Shown piece by piece: positions 34,371 through 42,598 of a stretch of DNA of 64,000 bases (position 1 is the first letter of the stretch; each line of letters opens with the position of its first letter). The notes under the pieces are model-generated. The model was not told the DNA's origin, did not search any database, and was given only the letters and a program-made list of their open reading frames with translations. Made by a program: the position numbers and the translations under genes. The stretch comes from Mycolicibacterium stellerae (GTDB taxonomy: Bacteria > Actinomycetota > Actinomycetes > Mycobacteriales > Mycobacteriaceae). The stretch covers positions 310,001 through 374,000 of the forward strand of contig NZ_RARC01000001.1 in NCBI RefSeq assembly GCF_003719305.1. Reading direction: 5' to 3'.

Positions 34371-34601
34371 GCTCGCGGCCCGCGCACGTCACCAAAGAGA
34401 CGGGCTCGTTGCAGCGATGCCACCGATCACCTAGCGGTCATCTGCCATAAGAATCGACTCTCTTGCGCGCCGAGACCCATTCGCCGCGCGAGAACGATGT
34501 CCTTTTTGGCCGGCCCGATTGTGAAAGTCGGTCTCCTACAACGAATTCTTTCAGTAAATTGACGTCTACCTGCCGTTTCTCAAACCGGTGAAGGGGATCA
34601 C

Positions 34602-35723
34602 ATGCCGGAAAAGAAAGCCATGAAAAAGGCCGCCTCATCGGGCCGTGCGACGAAAGGCACCGCATCGAAGAAGACTACAAGACGCGCCGCACCGAAGAAG
34701 GCGACACAACGACGTCTAGGCGCAGCCAACCGGCCGTTGGCGATACCCGACTTGGAGCTGCAGCAGCTGCCTCGGCCCGTCCGAGGCGACGCCATAAATT
34801 TGGGGTCGATTGCCGGGACCGGCTCAGTCACCGGCACGCTGGGTGCGGGGGGCACCGACCTATGCGAAATATCTCCCGGCGGGCAGGTTGCCCTGGCTGG
34901 TGACACGTTCGCGGGCAACGGTGCCTATCAGGGCGCGTGGAGCCCATCGATGGGCCTGCATGTCCGGCCGGGCACCCTCAACAGCAGAATCGAGTTCGAC
35001 CGCTCGTTCGGCGGCAATAACACGCTCTACGCCGAGACCCAGCTTCCTGTGCCACGCGGTAGCCAATTGCCGGCCGGTACCGTCCAGGTCTACGGCATCG
35101 ACTATGCGTTTGTGGCAAGGGTCGCCGACCTCCAACCCAGGGATACGCGTCTGGTACGCATCGACCCCAACAACGGGGGTTGGCCCACCGTGCCCGGGTC
35201 TGTGAGGGACGCCAGTTGGCAGGACTTCAACCAAACGCAGATCAGTGGTTACCACGCGCCGGACGGTTGGGTGTATATCGTCGCCGACGGGTTCGCCCGC
35301 GATAAAAAGGTGTTTCTTTACCGGTGCCCGCCGGCGAATTTCACCGACCGGAACAGTTGGCGCGCCTGGGGAATCATTGGCGGTGGCCCAAACTGGGGTT
35401 GGGATGTGCCCCCGACACCGCTGAGCAATGACTTCTTTGGCGAGTTGAGTCTGCGCTTGATCGAAGGCAAGGCGGTGGTGTCCGGATTCAACTGGAGCAC
35501 AGGGAATGTCGAAGTTCGAGTGGCCAACGATGTGACGCAAGTGTTGGCGCCGTGGACACCGGTCACTGTTATTGCGACGCAACTAACGGTTCCGCAGAAC
35601 TACGGCGGCTACATCGTTCCAGGCTCCACCCTGGACCAGGCGATCATTCTGGTGAGTCAGTGGAATACCACGACGCACAATCCGTACAACGTGCAACAGT
35701 TCGTCGCCAATCTCCATCGCTGA
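34602..35723 (+). CDS. DUF4185 protein (GH183-like, arabinanase-related) with basic N-terminal tail
   Basis: 373 residues. The first ~45 are Lys/Arg/Ala-rich (KKAMKKAASSGRATKG, KKTTRRAAPKKATQRRLG) like the protein at 28917. Residues ~65-373 match DUF4185: SITGTGSVTG-like start, VALAGDTFAGNG, SPSMGLHVR, DGWVYIVADGFARDKKVFLYRCP and SWRAWGIIGGGPNWGWD. DUF4185 is a five-bladed-propeller-type family; members in mycobacteria have been described as D-arabinan-degrading enzymes (GH183). A D-arabinan substrate, the core of mycobacterial arabinogalactan, is therefore plausible, but the catalytic residues were not checked here. No classical signal peptide precedes the domain. Confidence 0.78.
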   Translation: MPEKKAMKKAASSGRATKGTASKKTTRRAAPKKATQRRLGAANRPLAIPDLELQQLPRPVRGDAINLGSIAGTGSVTGTLGAGGTDLCEISPGGQVALAGDTFAGNGAYQGAWSPSMGLHVRPGTLNSRIEFDRSFGGNNTLYAETQLPVPRGSQLPAGTVQVYGIDYAFVARVADLQPRDTRLVRIDPNNGGWPTVPGSVRDASWQDFNQTQISGYHAPDGWVYIVADGFARDKKVFLYRCPPANFTDRNSWRAWGIIGGGPNWGWDVPPTPLSNDFFGELSLRLIEGKAVVSGFNWSTGNVEVRVANDVTQVLAPWTPVTVIATQLTVPQNYGGYIVPGSTLDQAIILVSQWNTTTHNPYNVQQFVANLHR

Positions 35724-35875
35724 TTCACCCGAACCGCGGGATGTTGCGCTGACCGCGCCATAGGCCTAAGACGAAGTCGGTACCGAAGCGGATCACCCCG
35801 ACCGGTAACTAACGATGCCAAGGCCAGATCAGCCGTTGGTGCGTGGGTGCGCCAGGCTCAAGTCGACGCCGGCGA

Positions 35876-36883
35876 CTACGTCGAAGATTGGCCGGCGCCA
35901 GGCTTCTCTGCGCTGCCGTCGTTCCGTTCGACTTCCGAGATATCGGCGTCGGCAGGCACATCGACAATGGCGTACGGCCCCTCTGAGATATCGGCGTCGG
36001 CACGCACATCGACATCCCAGTAGCTTCCTTGCGAGAAGAGGACGCCTTCGGCCCGACGGCGCCGGACCAGGCCGGGTTGCTGTGCACCGCCGGAATTAAC
36101 CCACCTCATGAGCTCGGATGGCACAGCGTCGTATTCTCCCCCGTTCAGCCGGCGCAACAGCGTCGATCCGCCGAAGGCGCCGGTACCGACGTTGAAAACA
36201 AAACTCACCAGCGCGTCAAACTGAGATTGACTGAGCACTACCCGAGCCCGTTGGTTTACGGCACGTTCCGCGACATCGGCGTCCAGCCCCAGCAGCTCCA
36301 ACCCCCGCTCTTGAGAAATCCCTTGCTTGAATTCGTTTGGCTCGTTGCCATTACACCGACCGTGATGGACGAGGTGTCCATAGCCAATCATGCAATGGCC
36401 ACCGGGATCGTTATAGAGGCGAGACCTAAACCCTTCGAAGCCTGCAATGAACCGCACGCCGGCGTCACTCAGAGATTGCTCAGCCGTTACGGCTGCTGGC
36501 ATGTGTGCCAGCTGCGTCAGTGCCGTCGTCAGCGTCCGACGGAGATCCTGTGCCCAGTCCGTACCGCCGTCGAACTCTGCCGTCACCGGGATCGGCTCGT
36601 CCGGATCGGATACGAGGTAACCCAGGGTTTGTTTCCAGGTTTCGTTGCCAACCTTGCCGTCGACAACAGGGCCCATCGCCGCCTGGAAAACGTGCACGGC
36701 CTGCAATGTGTTCTGGCCGAAGTCGCCATCTGGTGTCAGCCGGTCCGTGTCGCCTTGCGTCTGTTTCCAATTGTTGAGGCGGCGCGCATGCGCGCGCCGG
36801 TGCCCGTGCTTCGAAGCCTCGACGAAACCTGCGCCCGCGAGTTCTACATCGACTACCTGCACTTCACCATCGAATGGGAACAC
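35876..36883 (-). CDS. GH24 (phage-type) lysozyme with peptidoglycan-binding domain, probably 5'-truncated
   Basis: Up to 335 residues. A PG_binding_1-like segment lies at ~45-90 (PDGDFGQNTLQAVHVFQAAM, VVDGKVGNETWK). The GH24 domain at ~140-285 has FIAGFEGFRSRLYNDPGG with catalytic Glu150 and Asp159, then MIGYGHLV and a C-terminal QFDALVSFVFNVGTGAF. The threonine expected six residues after the Asp (T26 of T4 lysozyme) is Met165. The tail has a 16-residue direct duplication (VDVRADADISEG / VDVPADADISEV). The first ~32 residues lie antisense to the VOC gene from 36788, and no better start exists between. The gene is probably decapitated and may be inactive. Confidence 0.65.
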   Translation of the reverse strand: MFPFDGEVQVVDVELAGAGFVEASKHGHRRAHARRLNNWKQTQGDTDRLTPDGDFGQNTLQAVHVFQAAMGPVVDGKVGNETWKQTLGYLVSDPDEPIPVTAEFDGGTDWAQDLRRTLTTALTQLAHMPAAVTAEQSLSDAGVRFIAGFEGFRSRLYNDPGGHCMIGYGHLVHHGRCNGNEPNEFKQGISQERGLELLGLDADVAERAVNQRARVVLSQSQFDALVSFVFNVGTGAFGGSTLLRRLNGGEYDAVPSELMRWVNSGGAQQPGLVRRRRAEGVLFSQGSYWDVDVRADADISEGPYAIVDVPADADISEVERNDGSAEKPGAGQSST

Positions 36884-37150
36884 CGGTTCGATTACGCAGA
36901 ATCAATCCTCTACACGCGGTTGCGCCGAGACCAATTCGTCCTCGACCTCTCCGAACACCACGGCGACGGGACCGCTGGCTCGACCGTGTGGGTACCGGTC
37001 AGCGACGTCACGGCCTTGTACAAAGGACTCCACGCCACGGGATACGACCGCATCAGTCCCGGTATCGAAGCCGATTCCCCCGGCGGACCCACCATGGAAG
37101 TCATCGACCCGTTCTCCAACACGATCCGCTTCTGCCAAGGCAAGCCATAG
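36788..37150 (+). CDS. VOC (glyoxalase/bleomycin-resistance-like) family protein
   Basis: A 120-residue vicinal-oxygen-chelate protein: APVPVLRSLDETCAREFYID, YLHFTIEWEHRFD, LSEHHGDGTAG, VDPFSNTIRFC-like end (EVIDPFSNTIRFCQG). The pattern is that of the glyoxalase-superfamily bleomycin-resistance-like proteins, which may bind or detoxify small molecules. ATG 36788 gives the family-typical N-terminus. Its first ~95 bases overlap the 5' part of the opposing lysozyme frame, which indicates a junction between two unrelated DNA segments near 36787. Confidence 0.78.
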   Translation: MRAPVPVLRSLDETCAREFYIDYLHFTIEWEHRFDYAESILYTRLRRDQFVLDLSEHHGDGTAGSTVWVPVSDVTALYKGLHATGYDRISPGIEADSPGGPTMEVIDPFSNTIRFCQGKP

Positions 37151-37251
37151 AACCGCAGGCATATCGACAGGTCGGACAGGGACCGTCCAGACACGATTCA
37201 ATGCGTGGTGAGCGAAGATCCCACACGCGGATCTCGTCCTAGGCTGGCGGG

Positions 37252-37968
37252 GTGGACGCTCAGAGACCATCAAGCGGCTTGAACGCCAGTGCAGATGACC
37301 GCAAGCGCACTCTGATCATTCAGGTCGGTCTCACGGCAGCTGTGGTCGTGGTTGCCGTCGTGCTGGTGATTTGCATCGTGATGTCGTCCGGCGATAAGAA
37401 GCCTGCTGCCGCAGCCGATCATGCGAAATCGATCCGGGTGACCTCGAGCAGCCTCATCACGAAGGAGGGCAGCACGGAGCCAAAGGTCGTGGTGTCGCTC
37501 TACGAAGATTTCTTGTGTCCGCACTGCGCGAGTTTCGAGCAGGAGTTCGGCCCAACCGTCAATGAGCTGATCGACGCTGGGACCGTGGCGGTGGACTACT
37601 ACATGGTGGCAATCCTGGACCGGCCGCAGAACCAGAATTATTCGTCTCGCGCCGGAAGCGCGGCTTATTGCGTCGCAGACACTTCGACGGACGCATTTCG
37701 TCGATTCCATGGAGCGCTGTACGCCAGACAGCCCAGCGAAAACTCGCCCACCTTTCCAACAGACACGCAGCTAGCCGAGACTGCGCGCCAGGCCGGCGCT
37801 GACGTGGCCGACTGCGTCAACGGCGACGACTACTCACAGATGGTGAAGAATCTAGCGGACGCAACGGGCATCACCTCGACACCCACCGTCCGGATCAACG
37901 GGCAGGATTATCAATTCACCACTCCAGAAGCGCTAGCGAGCAACGCAAAGGAGATTGCCGGCCAGTAA
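37252..37968 (+). CDS. membrane-anchored DsbA-like thioredoxin-fold protein
   Basis: A 238-residue protein. A short basic N-terminus precedes one membrane helix (LIIQVGLTAAVVVVAVVLVICIVM). The extracytoplasmic thioredoxin fold is of the DsbA/Thioredoxin_4 type, with active site CPHC in YEDFLCPHCASFEQEFG and the cis-proline region GITSTPTVRINGQ. It resembles mycobacterial Rv2969c/Rv2968c-type disulphide oxidoreductases that fold exported proteins. It is the last gene before the duplicated attachment site. The Cys-rich island membrane protein at 33720 could be one client. Confidence 0.88.
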   Translation: MDAQRPSSGLNASADDRKRTLIIQVGLTAAVVVVAVVLVICIVMSSGDKKPAAAADHAKSIRVTSSSLITKEGSTEPKVVVSLYEDFLCPHCASFEQEFGPTVNELIDAGTVAVDYYMVAILDRPQNQNYSSRAGSAAYCVADTSTDAFRRFHGALYARQPSENSPTFPTDTQLAETARQAGADVADCVNGDDYSQMVKNLADATGITSTPTVRINGQDYQFTTPEALASNAKEIAGQ

Positions 37969-38153
37969 GCCTGTAGCGCTTCAGCGCTCCGCATGTTGTT
38001 GGCGGCAGTCGGGCTTCGCCCATCGCTTTTCATCGAGTGTGTCGAGATTCATCGAGATCAAACCCGTATCGTTCAGCTTGCACCTGAAGTCAGGCTTGCA
38101 GCTCAGGCCCAGAAATCGCGAAGGATCGCGCACCCGCAAGAATCTAGAAGTCC

Positions 38154-38190
38154 AAAGCCGTGTCGCAGGTTCAAATCCTGCCGGGGGCAC
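38154..38190 (+). repeat. attachment-site repeat, distal copy of tRNA-Arg 3' half (attR-like)
   Basis: AAAGCCG followed by the 30 bases at 38161-38190, which match 27996-28025 with a single mismatch (A at 38173 for G at 28008). There is no 5' half, so it is not a functional tRNA. It closes a direct repeat spanning about 10.1 kb with the tRNA gene. Confidence 0.85.
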
Positions 38191-38209
38191 TTTTGTGATG
38201 TATGCCGTC

Positions 38210-38295
38210 GGCTGGTGCTTGACGTTTTATGTCGGTTGATGGCTGACAGTGTTTCGGCTGATGCTTTACATCTACTTCGGTTGATCCTTGACACT
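38210..38295 (+). repeat. IS481-type element leader, right island copy
   Basis: Nearly identical to 28410-28496. Four imperfect units of the TCGGTTGATCCTTGACA type precede the transposase start at 38302. The segment probably holds the element's terminal repeat and transposase-binding sites. Confidence 0.75.
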
Positions 38296-38301
38296 GCCGA
38301 T

Positions 38302-38385
38302 ATGAGGGAGTTGAGCGTGGCCGAGCAGCGGTATCAGGCCGTGTTGGCGGTGATCAGTGATGGCCTGTCGATTTCGCAGGTCGGG
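38302..38385 (+). pseudogene. IS481-type transposase, N-terminal remnant
   Basis: The frame starts MRELSVAEQRYQAVLAVISD followed by GLSISQV, the first helix-turn-helix of IS481 transposases. Homology stops near 38382, where the sequence continues directly into the 3' end of the MFS gene on the other strand. About 90% of the transposase is missing, so the element is dead. Confidence 0.78.
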
Positions 38386-39615
38386 TTACGCATTGCCGGT
38401 TGTCCCTCGGAGCGGCGATGATGCTGCAATGACTGCGGCGGCGGCGAACGCGACGATCACACCGATGAGCGTGAGACGCTCACCGATCAGCCCGACGCAC
38501 AGGCCGCCAACGAGGGCTCCCAGTGCAGCCATCGTGCGATTGACCGAGCGTCTGGTGGCGTTCGCACGGCCGAGCAGCTCGTCCGGGGTCAGCGCCTGCC
38601 AGAGGCCCATATCGTTGGAGTTCTCCACGCCGGCGGCAAGGCCTTGCAGAGCCAGCGCGACGAACAAAAAGCCATGGCCGACGCCAGTCGCAGGGGCGAG
38701 TGTCACAATCACCCATGCGATCGGGAACGCGATACGCGCGAGGATGATCACCCGTCCCGATCCGATTCGGTCGCCCGACCAGGGGGCAATCGAGGCGCCG
38801 AGCAGGCTCGCGATACCGAAGACGGTCAGCAGCATCCCGAACGCAAAGGCAGTAAACCCCAGCGAGCGCAAAGCAAGAAGCGAAAGCACCGTCAGCGCAG
38901 CGCCATTGGCGAGAAACCACATGTGCGTCGATACCGCCAAAGGGCCAAGCGTGCGGTGGCGATAAGTCCATCCGAGGCCGTCGCGAATCTCCCTGCGAAG
39001 GTTGCGCGTGCGGGAGTCGGGCTGGGGCTCGTCGACCCGGATGCTCGCGTTAAGTGCCGCATCGACGAGGTAGCTGATCGCGTCGATAACGATCACCGCA
39101 GGGGCCCCCAACAGCCCGACGAGTCCGCCGCCAATCGCTGGTCCAAGCGTTTGGGCGGCTGCGTCAGCCTGATCGAGGCGGGCGTTGGCCGCGACCAGTC
39201 GCACTCGGGGCACCAGACGGGGAAGTAATGATTGAGTGGCGGCGAATCCGAAGACGGAGAAGGTGCCAAACGACAGCAGCGCGAGGACCAACATCCAGAT
39301 CTGCAATTGCCCAACGAGCCACAGGACGGGGATCGCACCCAGGCAGAGTGCACGCCCCACGCTTGCCCACACCAACACGGGCTTGCGGCGCCACCGATCG
39401 GTGTACACGCCAGCGATGAGCCCAAGCACCGCATAGGGCGCGAATTGAGCTGCGTTCACGACGCCGACCTCAAACGGTGAGGCACCAAGGAACTGGACCA
39501 CCAGTACCGGCATCGCGACTGCCGTCACCGGCGAACCGAACGAACTGATCGCGGAAGCCGACCAGTAGCGAAGAAACGAAGAACGCGGGACTGGACCGAA
39601 AGCGTCCCCCATCAC
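38386..39615 (-). CDS. MFS efflux transporter (macrolide-efflux/MFS_3 type)
   Basis: A 409-residue protein with about twelve membrane helices. It begins FLRYWSASAISSFGSPVTAVAMP, typical of MFS_3 drug exporters. The cytoplasmic-loop motif is GVYTDRWRRKPVLVWASVGRA (G-x-x-x-D-R-x-x-R-(R/K)). The second half contains NDMGLWQALTPDELLGRANATRR, also typical. Its stop codon lies within the boundary with the IS481 remnant, so the last few residues (after SPLRG) may be replaced by element sequence. Drug or metabolite export is inferred from the family. Confidence 0.88.
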   Translation of the reverse strand: MMGDAFGPVPRSSFLRYWSASAISSFGSPVTAVAMPVLVVQFLGASPFEVGVVNAAQFAPYAVLGLIAGVYTDRWRRKPVLVWASVGRALCLGAIPVLWLVGQLQIWMLVLALLSFGTFSVFGFAATQSLLPRLVPRVRLVAANARLDQADAAAQTLGPAIGGGLVGLLGAPAVIVIDAISYLVDAALNASIRVDEPQPDSRTRNLRREIRDGLGWTYRHRTLGPLAVSTHMWFLANGAALTVLSLLALRSLGFTAFAFGMLLTVFGIASLLGASIAPWSGDRIGSGRVIILARIAFPIAWVIVTLAPATGVGHGFLFVALALQGLAAGVENSNDMGLWQALTPDELLGRANATRRSVNRTMAALGALVGGLCVGLIGERLTLIGVIVAFAAAAVIAASSPLRGTTGNA

Positions 39616-39702
39616 CTCACTCTCTCACGCCACGTCACTCGATCGAGAGAACCAGCGGCCAGCGCCACCTCAACGGCCACGAGCCGCCCATCTGTGCGGT
39701 TC

Positions 39703-40437
39703 CTAGAAGGTTGCGAGCAGCGACGGAGGCACTGCCTCAACCACGAAGAATAAGACGTTCGGCTGGGTCGAAAGGGCTTCGAAATCGTTAGGGAACAACT
39801 CCCTCGCGGCCGGGTCTGGTTGCGGCTCGCTGATTCGCGAGAGGCGGAAACCGGCGCTGGCGAAGGCGTCGGTCATTGCATGTAGCGGCCTGCGCCAGAA
39901 CGTCATCGGCACGGTCTGCCCGTCAAACGTCCAGTGGAACGAATAGCTGTTCGTTGCAAGATAGTTGGGCCACGGTTCCTGAATAATGTATGCGATAACA
40001 GGGTGTTCCACCGACACGATCAACCGGCCGCCGGGCTTGAGTACTCGCCGCAACTCGGCCAGCGTCGGCCCCCAGTCCTCCAGGTAGTGCAACACCAGCG
40101 ACGCCGCTACGTCGTCGAATGTTTCATCCCCGAACGGCAGAGGATCGCGTAGGTCCACCACCTGCAGCGCCACATCCTCACCAAGTCGCCGCCTGGCTAA
40201 CGCCAGCATCTCGACACTGGAGTCGATACCGGTAACGACTGCGCCACGGTCTCGCAGCGCAGCGGCCAAGGGGCCCGACCCACAGCCGGCGTCGAGGATA
40301 TGGTGGCCGGCCACGTCGCCGGTGAGAGCCAACATCGCGGGACGCTCGTAGTATGCGTTCACCAGGCTGTTCTCGTTCTCCGCCGCATAAGCCTCGGCGA
40401 AACCGTCGTAGTCATTCGGCCGGACATCCATTGCCAC
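39703..40437 (-). CDS. class I SAM-dependent methyltransferase
   Basis: A ~244-residue methyltransferase: motif I HILDAGCGSGPLAAALRDRG, acidic post-I VTGIDSS, motif II DDVAASLVLHYLEDW and motif III RRVLKPGGRLIVSVEHP. The start GTG 40437 has GAAAGG six bases upstream; ATG 40431 is the alternative. It resembles small-molecule methyltransferases of the UbiE/Methyltransf_11 type; the acceptor is unknown. The neighbour at 40605 is another Methyltransf_11 protein on the same strand. Confidence 0.85.
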   Translation of the reverse strand: MAMDVRPNDYDGFAEAYAAENENSLVNAYYERPAMLALTGDVAGHHILDAGCGSGPLAAALRDRGAVVTGIDSSVEMLALARRRLGEDVALQVVDLRDPLPFGDETFDDVAASLVLHYLEDWGPTLAELRRVLKPGGRLIVSVEHPVIAYIIQEPWPNYLATNSYSFHWTFDGQTVPMTFWRRPLHAMTDAFASAGFRLSRISEPQPDPAARELFPNDFEALSTQPNVLFFVVEAVPPSLLATF

Positions 40438-40604
40438 ACTGTACCTTTCAGTTAAACCGTAGCTGCCCACGTCAAAGCCGCGGCGAAGTTCGTCGACGAT
40501 ATGGCGCCCGTAATCCGGCGCCCGGAAGGTGTCGCCAGCATCCTTGTTTTCGAGACTGCAGCGGCGTGCATCTGATGCCTGTCACTGTCGAAGACCGTGT
40601 TTGA

Positions 40605-41339
40605 TCAGAGGAGAGGAGAAGCCGCGCGGACAAGAAAGAAGGGCGGAAGCCCCGCCCGCTGTGGATTCTCGGTCTTCACCCTGTTGTTGGGCGCTGGCTC
40701 GTCACAGAGTTGGAGCACGAATCCGTGATCGATGACAACAGAGAGGTAGGTGGAGAGCAGTCGATGGTAGTTGCCCGCTCGGCGGACACTTTGTGGGTGC
40801 GTCGACCTCCAAAAGCCTTGGCTTAGGTAGTCGCCGATCACACGGCGTTGCCCACTTTCCGTGGTCACGGAGCTGCTGTTCGGTGCATCGAAACAGGGGT
40901 GGGGCACGGTGAACGCCAGGAAGCCTCCGGGTTTGAGCACACGTCTGATAGACGAGACCGCGCGACGGAGATCGGGAATGTTGTTCAGCGAGAGCCCGGC
41001 GGTAACTCCGTCCATCGAGTCGTTAGTGACCGTCGACAGTGTCAGGCCATCGTCGTCTCGGTATAGGGCACCGGTTGGTTGAGATTCTTCGAGTGCTTGT
41101 GCGTGGGTGATTAATAACCGCGTGGGATCGATACCAACCGCGTGAGCGCCGCGGTTAGCGAGGGCCCGGGTGACGATGCCTTCTCCGCAGCCGACGTCGA
41201 GGATGTGCAGCCCGGCAAGGTTGGCCGGTAGCGCACTTAGGAGAATGTCTCGAGACCATTCATGCATCGGCGATGAATTACGCACGAGCTCGGCATACCA
41301 GCCGGCGATGCTGTCCCAATTTTCGTCCACCAACCCCAC
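40605..41339 (-). CDS. class I SAM-dependent methyltransferase
   Basis: A 244-residue protein with motif I HILDVGCGEGIVTRALANRG, post-I VGIDPTR, motif II VTAGLSLNNIPD and motif III RRVLKPGGFLAFTVPHPCFD. The C-terminal YLSVVIDHGFVLQLCDEPAPN is found in methyltransferases acting on small molecules. The acceptor is unknown. It lies 168 bases upstream of the other methyltransferase and the MFS exporter on the same strand, so modification and export of one compound is a possibility only. Confidence 0.85.
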   Translation of the reverse strand: MGLVDENWDSIAGWYAELVRNSSPMHEWSRDILLSALPANLAGLHILDVGCGEGIVTRALANRGAHAVGIDPTRLLITHAQALEESQPTGALYRDDDGLTLSTVTNDSMDGVTAGLSLNNIPDLRRAVSSIRRVLKPGGFLAFTVPHPCFDAPNSSSVTTESGQRRVIGDYLSQGFWRSTHPQSVRRAGNYHRLLSTYLSVVIDHGFVLQLCDEPAPNNRVKTENPQRAGLPPFFLVRAASPLL

Positions 41340-41709
41340 ATCCTATTCGTGTGGGCGTCATCAATTATCAGCCTCGCTCCAGACATCAGCGAGAACGACA
41401 GCTCGAGCCGGGCGTTTACGTGTTGGTTCACGGGGTCAGGACAAGGCTCACGCGGTCGTCGCGACTGTGACTTTTGAACTAGGTGGACGCGCGCCCGCGC
41501 TCTCGGGACGCAGTTCTAGAAATCCGCCATTCTTTCGGGTTCCGGACCAGTTCGCCCCTGTGGCCACCGGTTTCCGCTTCGCGGGCCACACAATCGCATC
41601 GACGGCAACGGTTCACGCCCGTCGCGTCAACAACTGGCAATACGCCACCGCGGAGCTACTGCAAATCCGTTGCAGCTGGCCACTTCGACGACAATCCCAG
41701 GAGACATTC
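41340..41709. other. 370-base divergent intergenic region
   Basis: It lies between the methyltransferase (minus) and the hydrolase (plus). No supported gene was found. CTGCAA (41659-41664) and TTGCAG (41670-41675) form a short inverted repeat 35 bases before the hydrolase start and could be an operator. The hydrolase ribosome site CCAGGAGA is at the right end. Confidence 0.5.
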
Positions 41710-42516
41710 ATGACCGCACCGACGAACATCAACCCCGTCATCTTCATCCACGGACTGTGGATCCACTCCGCCTCCTGGCACCCGTGGATCGAGCTCTTCG
41801 GCCAGCACGGCTATCGTGCGTCGGCTCCCGGCTGGCCCGGTGACGCCCCGACAGTCGAGGCGACCCGGGCGAACCCCGACGCGCTGAACGACGTCGACAT
41901 CGAGATGCTGGTGGACCATTACTCCCGCATCATCGGTGCCCCTGAGGTCAAACCCATCGTGATCGGCCACTCCTTCGGCGGCCTCATCGCCCAGGAGCTC
42001 CTCGCCAACGATCTCGCGGCAGCCGCCGTCGGCATCGACCCGGCGCAGATCAAGGGAGTCAAAGCACTCCCGTTCGCACAAATACGCTCGGCCTTCCCGG
42101 TTCTCGGCAACCCCGCCAACCGGCACCGCACCGTCGGGCTCACCCCGGAGCAGTTTCGCTACGCCTTCGGCAACATGCTGACCGAAGAGGAATCCGATGC
42201 GTTGCATGCCAAATGGACCATCCCCGGCCCGGGCAAGCCGCTGTTCCAAGGTGCCGCCGCGAATTTCTCACGCCACTCACCCGCCAAGGTCGACACCAAC
42301 AAGGCCGACCGTGGCCCGCTACTCCTCACGTCGGGCAGCGACGACCACACCGTCCCGCTCAAAGTGACGGAAGAAGTCTTCGCCCTGTACGAAAAAGGCC
42401 CCGGAGAAACCGACCTGCACGTCTTCGAAGGGCGCGGACACTCACTGACCATCGACAGCGGTTGGAGCGACGTGGCCCACGTCGTCCTGAAATGGCTCGC
42501 GCAGAAGGGTTTCTGA
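41710..42516 (+). CDS. alpha/beta hydrolase
   Basis: A 268-residue hydrolase. The oxyanion segment is FIHGLWIHSASW, the nucleophile elbow GHSFGG (Ser), the acid SGSDDHTVP (Asp) and the base GRGHSLTID (His). It is the full-length relative of the fragment at 1-258 and a more distant one of the protein at 59861. ATG 41710 is preceded by AGGAGA. Substrate is unknown; lysophospholipid, ester or haloperoxidase-like activity would all fit. It is followed by a strong hairpin at 42599. Confidence 0.88.
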   Translation: MTAPTNINPVIFIHGLWIHSASWHPWIELFGQHGYRASAPGWPGDAPTVEATRANPDALNDVDIEMLVDHYSRIIGAPEVKPIVIGHSFGGLIAQELLANDLAAAAVGIDPAQIKGVKALPFAQIRSAFPVLGNPANRHRTVGLTPEQFRYAFGNMLTEEESDALHAKWTIPGPGKPLFQGAAANFSRHSPAKVDTNKADRGPLLLTSGSDDHTVPLKVTEEVFALYEKGPGETDLHVFEGRGHSLTIDSGWSDVAHVVLKWLAQKGF

Positions 42517-42598
42517 GCGACGACGAACGGTCGACAGATCCGATTGATCGTTTTGATTGCCGAATCCGCTTGAGCCACTTCGACTCACAAGAACGTCG

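Noticed and set aside
36029..36787. Plus-strand extension of the VOC protein (252 codons upstream of 36788)
   Set aside because: It is antisense to the lysozyme domain and has no homology. The VOC family start matches ATG 36788.
38154..38190. Second tRNA gene at the right island border
   Set aside because: Only the 3' half is present; the acceptor 5' strand, D-arm and anticodon loop are missing, so it is an attachment-site copy.
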